Shown here piece by piece: positions 1-8,039 of a stretch of DNA of 64,000 bases (position 1 is the first letter of the stretch; each line of letters opens with the position of its first letter). Both the position numbers and the translations under genes were made by a program. A model generated the notes under the pieces. The model was not told the origin of the DNA. It ran no database searches and saw only the letters and a program-made list of their open reading frames with translations. Location of the stretch: assembly GCA_965197275.1 (NCBI GenBank), contig CBDAMQ010000026.1, positions 1-64,000 on the forward strand, written 5' to 3'. The stretch is from DASCOT01 sp965197275 (GTDB lineage Bacteria; Acidobacteriota; UBA890; WLXD01).

Positions 1-630
1 ATGTCGGAGGCCGAGTTCACGACGTTTCTCGAGACGGCGCTGGGCCAGATGGCATCGCACAGTACTGACGGCGCCATCCACTTCGTCTGCATGGACTGGC
101 GGCACCTGTTGGAGCTGCTGACGGCGGGGCGCACGGTGTACGAGGAGCTCAAGAACCTCTGCGTGTGGAACAAGACCAACGGTGGCATGGGGTCGCTGTA
201 CCGCTCCAAGCATGAGCTGGTGTTCGTGTTCAAGCACGGCACCGCGCCCCATATCAACAACGTCCAGCTGGGCCGCCACGGCCGCAACCGGACCAACGTC
301 TGGGAGTATGCGGGCGTCAATGCCTGGGGCGCGGGCCGGCTGGAGGATCGGCCCCCGCACCCGACTCCCAAGCCGGTGACGATGATCGCCGATGCGCTCA
401 GGGATTGCTCCAGCCGCGGTGGCATCGTGCTGGACGGCTTCGCCGGCTCCGGCTCGACGTTGATGGCGGCCGAGCGCACCGGGCGCCGCGGGTTCGGCAT
501 CGAGCTGGACCCCAGGTACGTCGACGTAGCCATCCAGCGGTACGAGCGGCTGACCGGTGATCGCGCCGTTCACGAAGCCAGCGGGTGCGGCTTCGCCGCG
601 ATGCGGCGACGCCCAACGGATCGCACATGA
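1..630 (+). CDS. DNA N4/N6 methyltransferase, C-terminal part (ParB-methyltransferase type), 5' end outside window
   Basis: The protein is the C-terminal two thirds of a SAM-dependent adenine or cytosine-N4 DNA methyltransferase. The SAM-binding motif FAGSGST followed by GIELDPRYVDVAIQRYE is clear near residues 145-180, and HPTPKPV precedes it, as in beta-type enzymes. The catalytic DPPY motif is not present. In the phage/prophage ParB-methyltransferase fusions that this resembles, DPPY lies some tens of residues before the ATG at position 1, so that ATG is probably an internal Met and the gene continues upstream of the window. The DUF5681 and terminase genes follow on the same strand, which is the usual neighbourhood of such fusions in prophages. 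This piece looks intact. Confidence 0.85.
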   Translation: MSEAEFTTFLETALGQMASHSTDGAIHFVCMDWRHLLELLTAGRTVYEELKNLCVWNKTNGGMGSLYRSKHELVFVFKHGTAPHINNVQLGRHGRNRTNVWEYAGVNAWGAGRLEDRPPHPTPKPVTMIADALRDCSSRGGIVLDGFAGSGSTLMAAERTGRRGFGIELDPRYVDVAIQRYERLTGDRAVHEASGCGFAAMRRRPTDRT

Positions 631-648
631 ACGCAACGGATTTTCAGG

Positions 649-1063
649 ATGGCTGAAGACTACGACGTCGGGTACTGTCGACCGCCCAAGGAAACGCGCT
701 TCAAGGCCGGTGAGTCGGGCAATCCGAAGGGCCGTCCGGCGACGGTGCGCAACTTCAAGACCGACGTAAGAAAGACGCTCACCACCTCCATCCGGCTGAC
801 CCAGGACGGCAAGCCGCGCACCGTTTCGACGCAACAGGCGCTGCTGATGCGCTTGCGCGAAAAGGCGCTCAAGGGGGATCCCCGCGCCATGGATCGCCTC
901 ATGGCGCTGGCCCAGACGTACAACGCACAGGAGATGGCCGTAGTCTCCGGCGAGGGATTGAGTGCATCGGACCAGGAGATCCCTCGACAACTACAGACAA
1001 CGGCTCGTACGCCAGGAGCAAGCGAATGCGGCGCACGAATCAACGGGCCGTGGCGATTCCTGA
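649..1063 (+). pseudogene. DUF5681 phage protein, single-base frameshift
   Basis: The first ~110 residues match DUF5681, a small protein usually encoded just before the terminase large subunit: a YDVGYCRPP start, FKAGESGNPKGRP, then a helical region ending LSASDQEI. After this the open frame becomes arginine/threonine-rich and unlike the family. The neighbouring frame continues sensibly as LDNYRQRLVRQEQANAAHES and stops at 1061-1063. One extra C in the run at about 982-984 explains the change. The restored end overlaps the terminase start by about 38 bases, a normal phage arrangement. The ORF as read runs on to 1224, but that tail is out of frame. Confidence 0.75.
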
Positions 1064-2279
1064 CGCCCACGTGCTGGCGGCCGCGATACGCTCCGACCTG
1101 GAGGCATTCATCCACAAGGTGTTTCAGACGGTCTCGCCGGAGGACACCTACCGGCATAACTGGCACATCGAAGCGATCGCTCATGAGCTGCGCCGTTGCT
1201 TCGATCGCTCCTGCCGGCGCCTGATCATCACGCAGCCGCCCCGGTCGCTGAAGTCCATCTGCGCCTCGGTCGCCTTCGTCGCCTGGGCCTTGGGCCACAA
1301 CCCCAAGCTGCGCTTCATCTGCGTGAGCTACTCCGACGCGTTGGCCCGTGCGCTGGCCCGGCAGTTCCGGCAGGTCGTCACCAGCGGCTGGTACCGCGCC
1401 CTGTTTCCGGGCACGCGGCTCGGCACAGACACCGGAACGGAGTGCGTGACCACCGCGGGCGGGGGCCGCCTAGCGACGTCCATCGGCGGCACCCTGACCG
1501 GAAGGGGCGCCGACATCATCATCATCGACGATCCGCTCAAGGCCGAGGACGCCAGCTCCAAGACAGCTCGCGACGGCGTCAACGAATGGTACACGACGGC
1601 CCTGCTGTCGCGCCTCAACGACAAGGCGCGCGATGTGATGATCCTCGTGATGCAACGGCTGCACGAGGACGATCTGGCCGGCCACCTGCTGCCACGCGGC
1701 GATTGGCATCATCTGAACCTTCCGGCCATCGCCGAGCGGGACCAGCTCATCGTCCTGGGGCCCCACAACACCCACGATCGGAAGCCGGGGGAGGTGCTGC
1801 ACCCGGAGCGGGAATCGCTTCAGACGCTGACGCGCATCAAGGCCGAGATCGGCAGCCTGGCCTTTTCCGCCCAGTACCAGCAGCGACCCGTGCCGCATGA
1901 AGGCAATCTGATCCGCAGACGGTGGCTGAGGTACTACGACCAGCTACCGGAAAGAGGAACCAGCTGGCAGATCGTGCAAAGCTGGGACGTGGCCACGACT
2001 CTCAACCAAAGCAGCGATTACTCCGTGTGCACGACCTGGGCGGTGCACCGGCAAGACTATTACCTGGTCGAGGTGTGGCGCGGCAAGTGGGATTACCCGG
2101 GTGTGAAGCGCAAAGTCATCCAACGGGCCCGGGCGCATCAGCCCCACACGATCCTGATCGAGCAGGCGGGGCCGGGCCTGCATCTGGTTCAGGAGCTAGT
2201 GTGGCGAGGTGCGATTCGGTGTCCACGTCTCCGCGGCGGGAGGGCTCCCTGGACTGGGCGGGGGCATCTAATCCAGTGA
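1026..2279 (+). pseudogene. Phage terminase large subunit, N-terminal three quarters (C-terminus displaced)
   Basis: This is the DNA-packaging motor ATPase/nuclease of a tailed phage. It shows a Walker A-like PPRSLKS near residue 75, a Walker B stretch IIIIDDPLK near 165-173, the coupling region VMQRLHEDDLAGHL, and the start of the RNase H-like nuclease domain (SWDVATT, then SDYSVCTTW). Family resemblance ends around LHLVQELV (near 2204); the last ~25 codons do not fit. The missing end of the nuclease domain, with its final acidic residue, is found inverted at 2799-3086. The gene is therefore broken and probably cannot package DNA. The start at 1026 overlaps the DUF5681 gene; GTG 1050 is an alternative. 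Confidence 0.85.
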
Positions 2280-2299
2280 CACGCCCAGATTCATGAGCC

Positions 2300-2328
2300 T
2301 GACCTGCCCCAAGTGTTTGGGCCACTTC
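2300..2328. repeat. Possible IS3-family-like terminal sequence
   Basis: TGACCTGCCCC followed by AAGTG-TTTGGGC-CACTT resembles the terminal inverted repeats of some IS3-family elements, which often begin TGACCTGCCCC. It lies just after the point where the terminase reading frame is lost. I found no matching second end and no IS3 transposase, so it may be the remnant of one end only. Confidence 0.25.
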
Positions 2329-2460
2329 GTAACTCATGGAATCGGTGCTGACAAGAGGTTGTTGGAGCCGGCAGCGGGCGATGTGGGCAGCACTGCTCAA
2401 ACAGCGCCATCGTCCCGTCCGTAGGCTCTCATCGAGCGCGCATCCCGGGCCCCACTGCGG

Positions 2461-2676
2461 GTGCTTGAGCCGTACCCTTCGGCGTCCTGCTGTTTCCTGC
2501 CGGCACCTCAGGCAACCAGGGCACTGCGCCCGTCACGGGCCAACACGATCGAGAACCTGCACGGGTGCATCAAGCGCGTCAGTGGCAACGTGAAGCGGTG
2601 GCGTTCTGGAAGCATGGTCGTAGTTTGGGCCGTGACTGCGCTCATCGAGGCCGACGTGAAGTCATCCGATGCCTGA
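2461..2676 (+). pseudogene. IS256/Mutator-type transposase, C-terminal relic
   Basis: The frame contains ANTIENLHG followed by RVSGNVKRWRSGSMVVVW and ALIEAD. This matches the C-terminal region of IS256-like transposases (N-x-IES/N-L, then RNVKRWRDG-x-M, then a helix ending EAE). Only about 70 residues remain; the DDE catalytic region is absent upstream. The similarity stops at about 2650, where an IS110-like fragment begins in another frame. It sits between the two halves of the broken terminase gene. Confidence 0.55.
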
Positions 2677-2738
2677 AGCACTACATCGCCCGAGAGGTCT
2701 TCACCGTCTTGAAGTCCTCGGGTCTTGACACCACATGA
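2652..2738 (+). pseudogene. IS110-type transposase, extreme C-terminal relic
   Basis: Read in the frame ending at TGA 2736-2738, the sequence gives RREVIRCLKHYIAREVF and then a short tail. E-A/V-I-R-C-L-K-R-Y-I-A-R is the well-known C-terminal signature of IS110-family transposases. About 28 residues are left and no start codon is available. It abuts and partly overlaps the IS256-like relic, so at least two insertions or recombinations occurred here. Confidence 0.5.
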
Positions 2739-2798
2739 GAGCTTCCACGACCGGAATCGGGGGCCGATCGGGAAGGCATCAATAATCCGACAGGTCTA

Positions 2799-3086
2799 TC
2801 AGTATTGGAGGCTAATAGATCGCTGGCGGCGTTGCCGGCTTCGCATCCAGCGCAGAAACTGCGAGAGGCTGTCGACCTGATCGTCGTGGCGGCTGTTGGG
2901 AAAGGCCAGCAGCTCGTTGAGGAGCTCGGCAAGCCAGGGCGTTTGCCGGGGAAACAGGACGCAGCCGGCCTCGAAAGCCGTCAGCTGCGCCTCGGTGCGC
3001 GACAGCTTGTCGCCCTCCGGCCGCACGCCGATGGGAACCGGCACCCCCGGCTCGCGGTGGTGGCGTAGCGCCTGCAGAACAGATGC
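2799..3086 (-). pseudogene. Terminase large subunit, C-terminal fragment (inverted)
   Basis: On the minus strand the frame reads PVPIGVRPEGDKLSRTEAQ, then FEAGCVLFPRQTPWLAELL, then AFPNSRHDDQVDSLSQFL. This is the end of the terminase nuclease domain, including the acidic HDDQVDS motif that completes the catalytic site. It is exactly the part missing from the plus-strand gene ending near 2204. An in-frame stop lies just upstream of 3086, so the piece has no valid N-terminus. The simplest reading is one ancestral gene split by an inversion whose breakpoints lie near 2204 and 3086; a second, independently degraded copy is the alternative. Confidence 0.75.
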
Positions 3087-3171
3087 TCACGGGTTCGCAT
3101 CTGACTGTGGTGATTGTACTTACGGGTTCGATGGACCGGATTCCCACCGTTTGATTCCCGCTGTTTGGACT

Positions 3172-4338
3172 CTAGACGCGAACTCGTCGGCGGCTCTCCA
3201 GAGCCTGCCTGAGCTGTGTCTTGTCCGCCCGCTGATAGCACTGGAGCACGGTCTGGGCCGTCTTCCAACCCCCCAGCTCGCAGAGCACCTTGAGCGGCTG
3301 GTCCATGAGGTCAGAGGCGAACTTGCGCCTCAGCGAGTGCCAGCCTCTGCCGCGCTTCGGCTCCAGACCTGCCAGCCTATCGGCTCTTTTCCACCAGAAG
3401 CGCACCTGTGAGAAGCCCAAGCACATCGAGGGATCCCTCGGCGTGGGCAGCACCGGAGTGTCCCCGACTCCGGGATTCCTCTTTCGCGCCTCTTCCAGGG
3501 CGGCAAGTGCTTCGGCGGTCACCGGCGTCCGGTGTTCGTAGCCCGACTTCTCATGCTCTGCCCTCCAGCGGATGGCCTTGCCCTCGAGGTCGATGTCCGA
3601 CCACCGGAGCTGGCGGATGGCGCCGATGCGATGTCCGGTCTCGTGCGCGAGCACGAGCGCGGCGTGAAACCGCCAGTCGACTTCCCCAGATACCTGGAGC
3701 AGCGCCTGGTATTCCCCCTCGGCCAGGACGACCCGGGTCGGGTTCTTCTCCTTGGGCGTCTTCAGGCCCCTGAGCGGGTTCGAGTCCAGGAGTAGGCGGC
3801 CCTGCTCGTCCCTCGACTTCGCGGCCCAGTTTGCAGACCGCGAGCAGGAACTTGAGGTCGCATTCGATCGTCCGGTCGGATACCGGCTTGCCGCTGGGGC
3901 CGACCCTCTGCCCGACGCCGTGCCCGGATGAACCGGTCCCAGTCCCGCTGCGACTGGCGTCGCCGGGCTGCGGTCCCGCCCGAGGAACCCGAGGAACATC
4001 CGCATCGCGGACCTGTCGTGCGTCCGGGAGCGCTCACCCTTGGTGGGCGTCACCTCTTCACCGTAGATGTCAAAGAGCTTCTCCAGGGTGAGCGGCTCGG
4101 GCTCGGCTTCTGCTTTGCCTTGCATCTCCGGCCGGGCGAAGCCTGCGGCGAACTCGTCCGCCTGCCTCTTCGCCCGAGCCCAGTCGCAGTGTTTCAGCGA
4201 CCGGCTCAGCCTTCGACCGTTCTCGCGCCACTCGATCTGGAACAGGCCGGTCTTGGGATCGGGAAACACCCGGACCCGGTTCCGGCCCCATTCGCCGGCG
4301 CCGTAGCTGCGCCGGGCTCGTTTCGTGCGTGCCATCAT
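3172..4338 (-). pseudogene. Tyrosine recombinase/phage integrase with compensating frameshifts
   Basis: This is a site-specific integrase of about 388 codons starting at ATG 4338, preceded by a good GAGAGGAA Shine-Dalgarno. The N-terminal arm-binding region (RVRVFPDPKTGLFQIEW) and the catalytic domain are clear: GHRIGAIRQLRW supplies the first Arg, GWHSLRRKF the His-x-x-Arg, and LGGWKTAQTVLQCYQR the Trp and the nucleophilic Tyr. In the middle (about 3800-3970) the main frame is nonsense. Family-like sequence jumps to a second frame (RDWDRFIRARR), then a third (GPSGKPVSDRTIECDLKFLL), then returns at NWAAKSRDEQGR. At least three indels are needed, so an active product is unlikely. Confidence 0.8.
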
Positions 4339-4811
4339 TGGATTCCTCTCTCGATGATGGACTGCACGATCTGCGCGTTGGAAGGTTCGCACGGACAAGG
4401 CTCCTTGACCAGTAGCGGCTCGGCCAGCACTTGAGCCTTTCGCTTCCTTGGCAGGTTCCTGCGGGCGATCCTAGGTCAGACCGACGTGGAGGGGCGCTAC
4501 CCGAGGGTTCGATGCCTCGTGCGGGCATCGCGGAGGGTTGGGGGTGTGCACATCCCGGTCACCCTCCGCCCTGGTTCGCTCCCTCCAGCGATCCCTCGCG
4601 GGAAGGCCAATGCCCCGCCAGGAGCCCGGCGGATCGACTGACCGGGGCGGCGTCCGGGCTTAGACTCACGTCGTTGAAGCTGGCCTTGGCCAGCTATACC
4701 ATCCCTCACCGTTGACACGAGTCCGGGATTCGGTGTCCTTCCAACAGCGGGCTCCAGTTCCTGCTGCTGGTATTCGGAACCTCCCATCAAGTATCGGTTG
4801 AACAGCGTCCA
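4339..4811. other. Intergenic stretch inside the mobile island
   Basis: About 470 bases lie between the divergent integrase and CoiA-like genes. The small ORFs here have no family-like composition, and I see no tRNA and no clear attachment-site repeat. Promoters for the two divergent genes would have to lie here, but no confident -10/-35 pair stands out. Confidence 0.4.
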
Positions 4812-5312
4812 TTGAGATTCGCGCTTGTCAAGGAGGTTCGCTCTGAACCGTACCCCGGTCTCGCCGGGACCTGCACCTTGTGCGGTCGGCCAATGATTCC
4901 GAAATGCGGTCGATACGTCCGATGGCATTGGGCCCACAAGCGCCGGACCGGTTGCGACCCCTGGCATGAAACCGAAACCGACTGGCATCTCCTATGGAAA
5001 GATTGCTTCCCGCAGGAGTTCCAGGAGATCGTAAATGTCGACGAGCGAACGGGAGAACGGCACATCGCGGACGTCAAGACGGACAACGGGTTCGTCGTAG
5101 AGGTCCAGCATTCTCCGATTCCCGAAGGCGAGATGCGGAGTCGTGAAGACTTCTATGGCGACATGATCTGGATCATTGACGCGCGCGACCTCCACGGATG
5201 GTTCAGCTTGGGTACTTCCTTCGACCTCTCTCGGATGCCATGCAACAGGCCCGGGAGGGGTGGCAACGTGCGGCCCACAGCTGCGAGCTATGTGGGGCGC
5301 CCGGCTTCGTGA
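4812..5312 (+). CDS. CoiA-like competence/nuclease family protein
   Basis: The protein begins RFALV, as CoiA-like proteins do. It has a zinc-finger-like CTLCGRPMIPKCG, then WHWAHKRRTGCDPWHETETDWHLLWK, and a PD-(D/E)xK-type core with GERHIADVKT and VVEVQHSPI, followed by REDFYGDMIWIID. The family is a predicted nuclease linked to DNA uptake in Firmicutes and common on mobile elements elsewhere. TTG 4812 is chosen because it gives the conserved M-x-FALV start. After about residue 140 the sequence becomes unlike the family (NRPGRGGNVRP), so the last ~30 residues may be out of frame. An HNH reading frame begins in the same stretch. Confidence 0.65.
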   Translation: MRFALVKEVRSEPYPGLAGTCTLCGRPMIPKCGRYVRWHWAHKRRTGCDPWHETETDWHLLWKDCFPQEFQEIVNVDERTGERHIADVKTDNGFVVEVQHSPIPEGEMRSREDFYGDMIWIIDARDLHGWFSLGTSFDLSRMPCNRPGRGGNVRPTAASYVGRPAS

Positions 5313-5429
5313 AGGGTACCGGGGACTTGTACGCCGAGGTTCACCACCTGGAGGAACTCGGGGGCGGTGGGCGATGCTCCCTCGAACATGCTGTGCGTCT
5401 GTCCGACCTGTCACCGGCGAATCCACTAA
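5198..5429 (+). pseudogene. HNH endonuclease-like domain, frameshifted
   Basis: The frame reads QQAREGWQRAAHSCELCGAP, then YAEVHHLEELGGGG: the first Cys pair and the EVHH active-site strand of an HNH nuclease. The second Cys pair is lost from this frame but appears in the next one as NMLCVCPTCHRRIH followed by a stop at 5427-5429. A net +1 shift near 5365-5375, in a run of G-rich codons, explains the break. The domain would sit directly behind the CoiA-like protein, so the two may once have formed one gene or a nuclease pair. Confidence 0.6.
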
Positions 5430-5588
5430 CGGAGCCGCGATGCTCACGCTCTCTGACGAGCAGTGGGGGGTTCGACGAGAGCTAGTCGCTGCGAGCTTCT
5501 GTGCTAGTGGTCCGGATTGGAGTTCATGGGGAGTACCCTCCCAGTAGATGTATGTGGAATCCGACTCGCCGACCGAAGGAGATCTGGC

Positions 5589-6029
5589 ATGGATTGGTGG
5601 ATCTGGATACTCGTCGGGCTGGGGCTGCTCGCCTTCGAGGTCATCGTTCCGGGGGGCATCATCCTGCTCTTCTTTGGTGCCGCCGCTGTCGTCGTTGGGG
5701 TACTAGTATCGCTCGGTATCGGCGGACCCGTTTGGTTTCAGTGGGCCATGTTCTCGGTACTCTCTGTGGTGTCCCTTCTTACCCTGCGCGGGCCGATTCT
5801 CCGAAGACTGGAAACGACTGGAGACGATGCTGGACAGGTTGACTCGCTGGTGGGCGTGCCGGTGGTCGTCGCGGAGGACATCGCTCCCGGAGCCGATGGC
5901 AGGGCTGAGCTTCGCGGAACCTCCTGGGGTGCGCAGAATGTAGGAACAGAGGTTCTTGCTCAAGGTGACAAGGGCGTAGTTGAGCAGGTCGACGGGTTGA
6001 AACTCTACATTCGGAGGAGCCAGACATGA
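5589..6029 (+). CDS. NfeD-like membrane protein (YbbK type)
   Basis: A short NfeD-family protein of about 146 residues, beginning MDWWIWILVG with three or four transmembrane segments in the first ~75 residues and a C-terminal OB-fold domain (GVPVVVAEDIAPGADGRAEL, EVLAQGDKGVVEQVDGLKLYIRR). Such proteins act with SPFH/stomatin proteins in membrane microdomain organisation. ATG 5589 is chosen over the longer frame from 5517 because AAGGAG stands seven bases upstream. Its stop overlaps the start of the next gene (ATGA at 6026-6029), so the two are translationally coupled. Unlike its neighbours it looks intact. Confidence 0.88.
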   Translation: MDWWIWILVGLGLLAFEVIVPGGIILLFFGAAAVVVGVLVSLGIGGPVWFQWAMFSVLSVVSLLTLRGPILRRLETTGDDAGQVDSLVGVPVVVAEDIAPGADGRAELRGTSWGAQNVGTEVLAQGDKGVVEQVDGLKLYIRRSQT

Positions 6030-6955
6030 GCATGACCGTCTTCGTTTTTGCCGTGATCGCAGCTCTGGTTGCTGTCGTTATTGCCAAGACTGCGACGGTG
6101 GTCCCACAGCAGAATGCCTATGTCGTCGAACGGTTGGGGCGGTTCCACAAGACACTCGACCCTGGATTTCACATACTCCTGCCGTTTCTCGACGTGATTC
6201 GCTACCGGCACGGTCTAAAGGAAACGGCGGTCGACATTCCGGAACAGATCTGTATCACTCGCGACAACGTCCAAGTCGGCGTCGATGGAGTCCTGTACCT
6301 CAAGGTTATGGACCCGAAACGCGCCTCCTACGGTGTAGGCAACTACATGTTCGCGATTAGCCAACTTGCCCAGACGACGCTGCGTAGTGAAATCGGCAAG
6401 ATCGATCTGGACCGCACCTTTGAAGAGCGCACCTCAATCAACGTTCAAGTTGTTGACGAGGTTGACAAAGCCTCCGATCCCTGGGGGATCAAGGTGCTGC
6501 GCTACGAGATCAAGAACATCACGCCTCCGCAGGACGTTCTCGCCGCGATGGAGAAACAGATGCGCGCTGAACGCGAAAAGCGTGCCGTTATCCTCACTTC
6601 GGAAGGCGAGCGCGATGCCGCAATTAACGAGGCCGACGGGGCCAAGCAGCAGGTCATCAAGGCTTCGGAAGCCGCCAAGCAGAAGCAGATCAACGAGGCA
6701 GAGGGGCAGGCCCAGGCGATCCTCGCCGTGGCCGCCGCGACCGCGGACGGGATTACTCGCGTCGCCGAAGCAATTGGTGCCCCCGGCGGCCCGGCGGCGG
6801 TTCAGCTGAAGGTCGCGCAGGATTACATCGAGAAGTTCGGAGAGCTGGCCAAGACCAACAACACAATGATCCTGCCGGCCAGCGTCGCGGATGCAGCGTC
6901 GATGATGGCAACCGCGATGAGCGTCATTAACCAAGGCAAGAGCGATGCCGACTAG
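6026..6955 (+). CDS. SPFH/Band 7 protein, stomatin-like (paraslipin/QmcA type)
   Basis: A 309-residue membrane-anchored SPFH protein. One N-terminal transmembrane helix (residues ~3-21) is followed by VPQQNAYVVERLGRFHKTLDPG, the Band 7 signature, then DIPEQICITRDNVQVGVDGVLY and RSEIGKIDLDRTFEERTSIN. A long charged coiled coil follows (about 175-235: AEREKRAVILTSEGERDAAIN and Ala/Gln-rich repeats). These proteins form oligomeric cages in membrane microdomains and associate with the FtsH protease or an NfeD partner, encoded here immediately upstream with a 4-base overlap. The gene is intact although it lies inside a decayed mobile island. Confidence 0.93.
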   Translation: MSMTVFVFAVIAALVAVVIAKTATVVPQQNAYVVERLGRFHKTLDPGFHILLPFLDVIRYRHGLKETAVDIPEQICITRDNVQVGVDGVLYLKVMDPKRASYGVGNYMFAISQLAQTTLRSEIGKIDLDRTFEERTSINVQVVDEVDKASDPWGIKVLRYEIKNITPPQDVLAAMEKQMRAEREKRAVILTSEGERDAAINEADGAKQQVIKASEAAKQKQINEAEGQAQAILAVAAATADGITRVAEAIGAPGGPAAVQLKVAQDYIEKFGELAKTNNTMILPASVADAASMMATAMSVINQGKSDAD

Positions 6956-6961
6956 TCACAG

Positions 6962-6979
6962 CCGGCGTGCTTGCGCCGG
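6962..6979 (+). terminator. Candidate hairpin after the NfeD/SPFH operon
   Basis: CCGGCG-tgcttg-CGCCGG forms a perfect 6-bp stem seven bases after the SPFH stop codon. There is only a weak T-rich stretch behind it, so intrinsic termination is plausible but not certain. Confidence 0.35.
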
Positions 6980-7278
6980 GATCTCATTCCGTTTCGTAGG
7001 GAAGGCCGCCTGAGTCCAGGATGACGATCCAGCGTGGTATCGCGTGCTCGGTACACCTGCCCCAGCCCGCCTGCACCGAGCGGGGCGGCGAACCGGTGCA
7101 GGCGGCCATGTTTCCCAAGCATGCCTTCAACCTGCGGGGCGTGGTCGGCGGCGCTCTTTCTTCCCCCGGCCGCGTGCGCCCCTGGTCGACGTCGCCGGCC
7201 CGATCAGGACCGGGGATCGGGTTGAAGTGGAGACCATGCCGTAGCCGGCTCGGCGGCTCAGACCTGTATCTGCTGTGG

Positions 7279-7431
7279 CTACTTCCGCACCAGCGTTTCG
7301 AATATCGCGTTCCGGATGCGTGGCGTTGGCCGGTCATGGATCTCGGCGTTGTCCAGCGCCGCGCCGATCTTCATCAACACGGTGGACCCGATCCAGCGCA
7401 GCGGCTCCGGTTCCCAGTTGCTGAAATCAGG
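7279..7431 (-). pseudogene. Possible C-terminal remnant of a flavin oxidoreductase
   Basis: On the minus strand a frame ending at 7279 reads GPDFSNWEPEPLRWIG, followed by a helix with AALDNAEIHDRPTPRIRNAIF. NWEPEPLRWLG resembles the C-terminal tail of some FAD-dependent oxidoreductases. Only about 50 residues remain and there is no start. The similarity stops at about 7440, exactly where a recombinase fragment begins on the other strand, which marks a rearrangement junction. I could not identify the rest of 6980-7279. Confidence 0.3.
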
Positions 7432-7439
7432 CCCGACCC

Positions 7440-7880
7440 CTGGGCTACGACGTGCGGGACCGGAAGCTGATCGTCAACGAGCCGGAGGCAGAGACCGTCC
7501 GCTATATCTTCCGCCTGTACCGTCAGCTCCGATCGGTACGGGAGCTACGTGAGCGGCTTGTAGTGGAGGGTGTCAGGAGCAAGCGCCGGGTGCTGCGCGA
7601 CGGCCGCGTCAGGGGCGGCAAGCCCATCAACCGGGGGGCGCTGTATTACCTGCTGCGCAACCGCATCTACCGGGGACAGATCGTCCACAAGGACAGGGCC
7701 TATCCCGGCGAGCATGAAGCCATCATCGATCGGGAGCTCTGGGATGCGGTGCAGGTGACCCTGACCGACAACACCCGGGGCACCCGCCGCCGGGGCTCCC
7801 GGCGGCCCAGCCTGCTGACGGGCCTGCTGGTGGACGAGTGCGGCGAAGGCCTCACGCCCACTCATGACGAAAGCTGGTCG
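7440..7880 (+). pseudogene. Large serine recombinase, internal fragment
   Basis: The frame starts abruptly with LGYDVRDRKLIVNEPEAETV and continues YIFRLYRQLRSVRELRERL, SKRRVLRDGRVRGGKP, RGALYYLLRNRIYRGQIVHK, YPGEHEAIIDRELWDAVQ, and PSLLTGLLVDECGEGLTPTH. This is the recombinase domain (PF07508-type) and the start of the zinc-ribbon region of a large serine integrase. The N-terminal resolvase domain with the catalytic serine is missing, and after PTH the open frame (which runs to 8015) no longer resembles the family. Another frame there reads KLVEIRVDETVAAILRMVGA and stops near 7950; its origin is unclear. Confidence 0.65.
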
Positions 7881-8039
7881 AGATCCGCGTCGACGAGACT
7901 GTCGCAGCGATCCTGCGAATGGTTGGCGCAAGCAGCACCAACGAATAATGGCTTCGCGGTCTATCTAGCTCCTCCCGGTATAATCGGGCTGAACAAGCCC
8001 ATGCGGCCGAATTAGGCCATGCAAGGTGAAGGAGAGGCG

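Noticed and set aside
3088..3150. GGGTTCGCATC and GGGTTCGATGG motifs resembling tRNA T-arms near the integrase end, a possible attachment site
   Set aside because: No acceptor stem, anticodon arm or D-arm could be drawn around either one.
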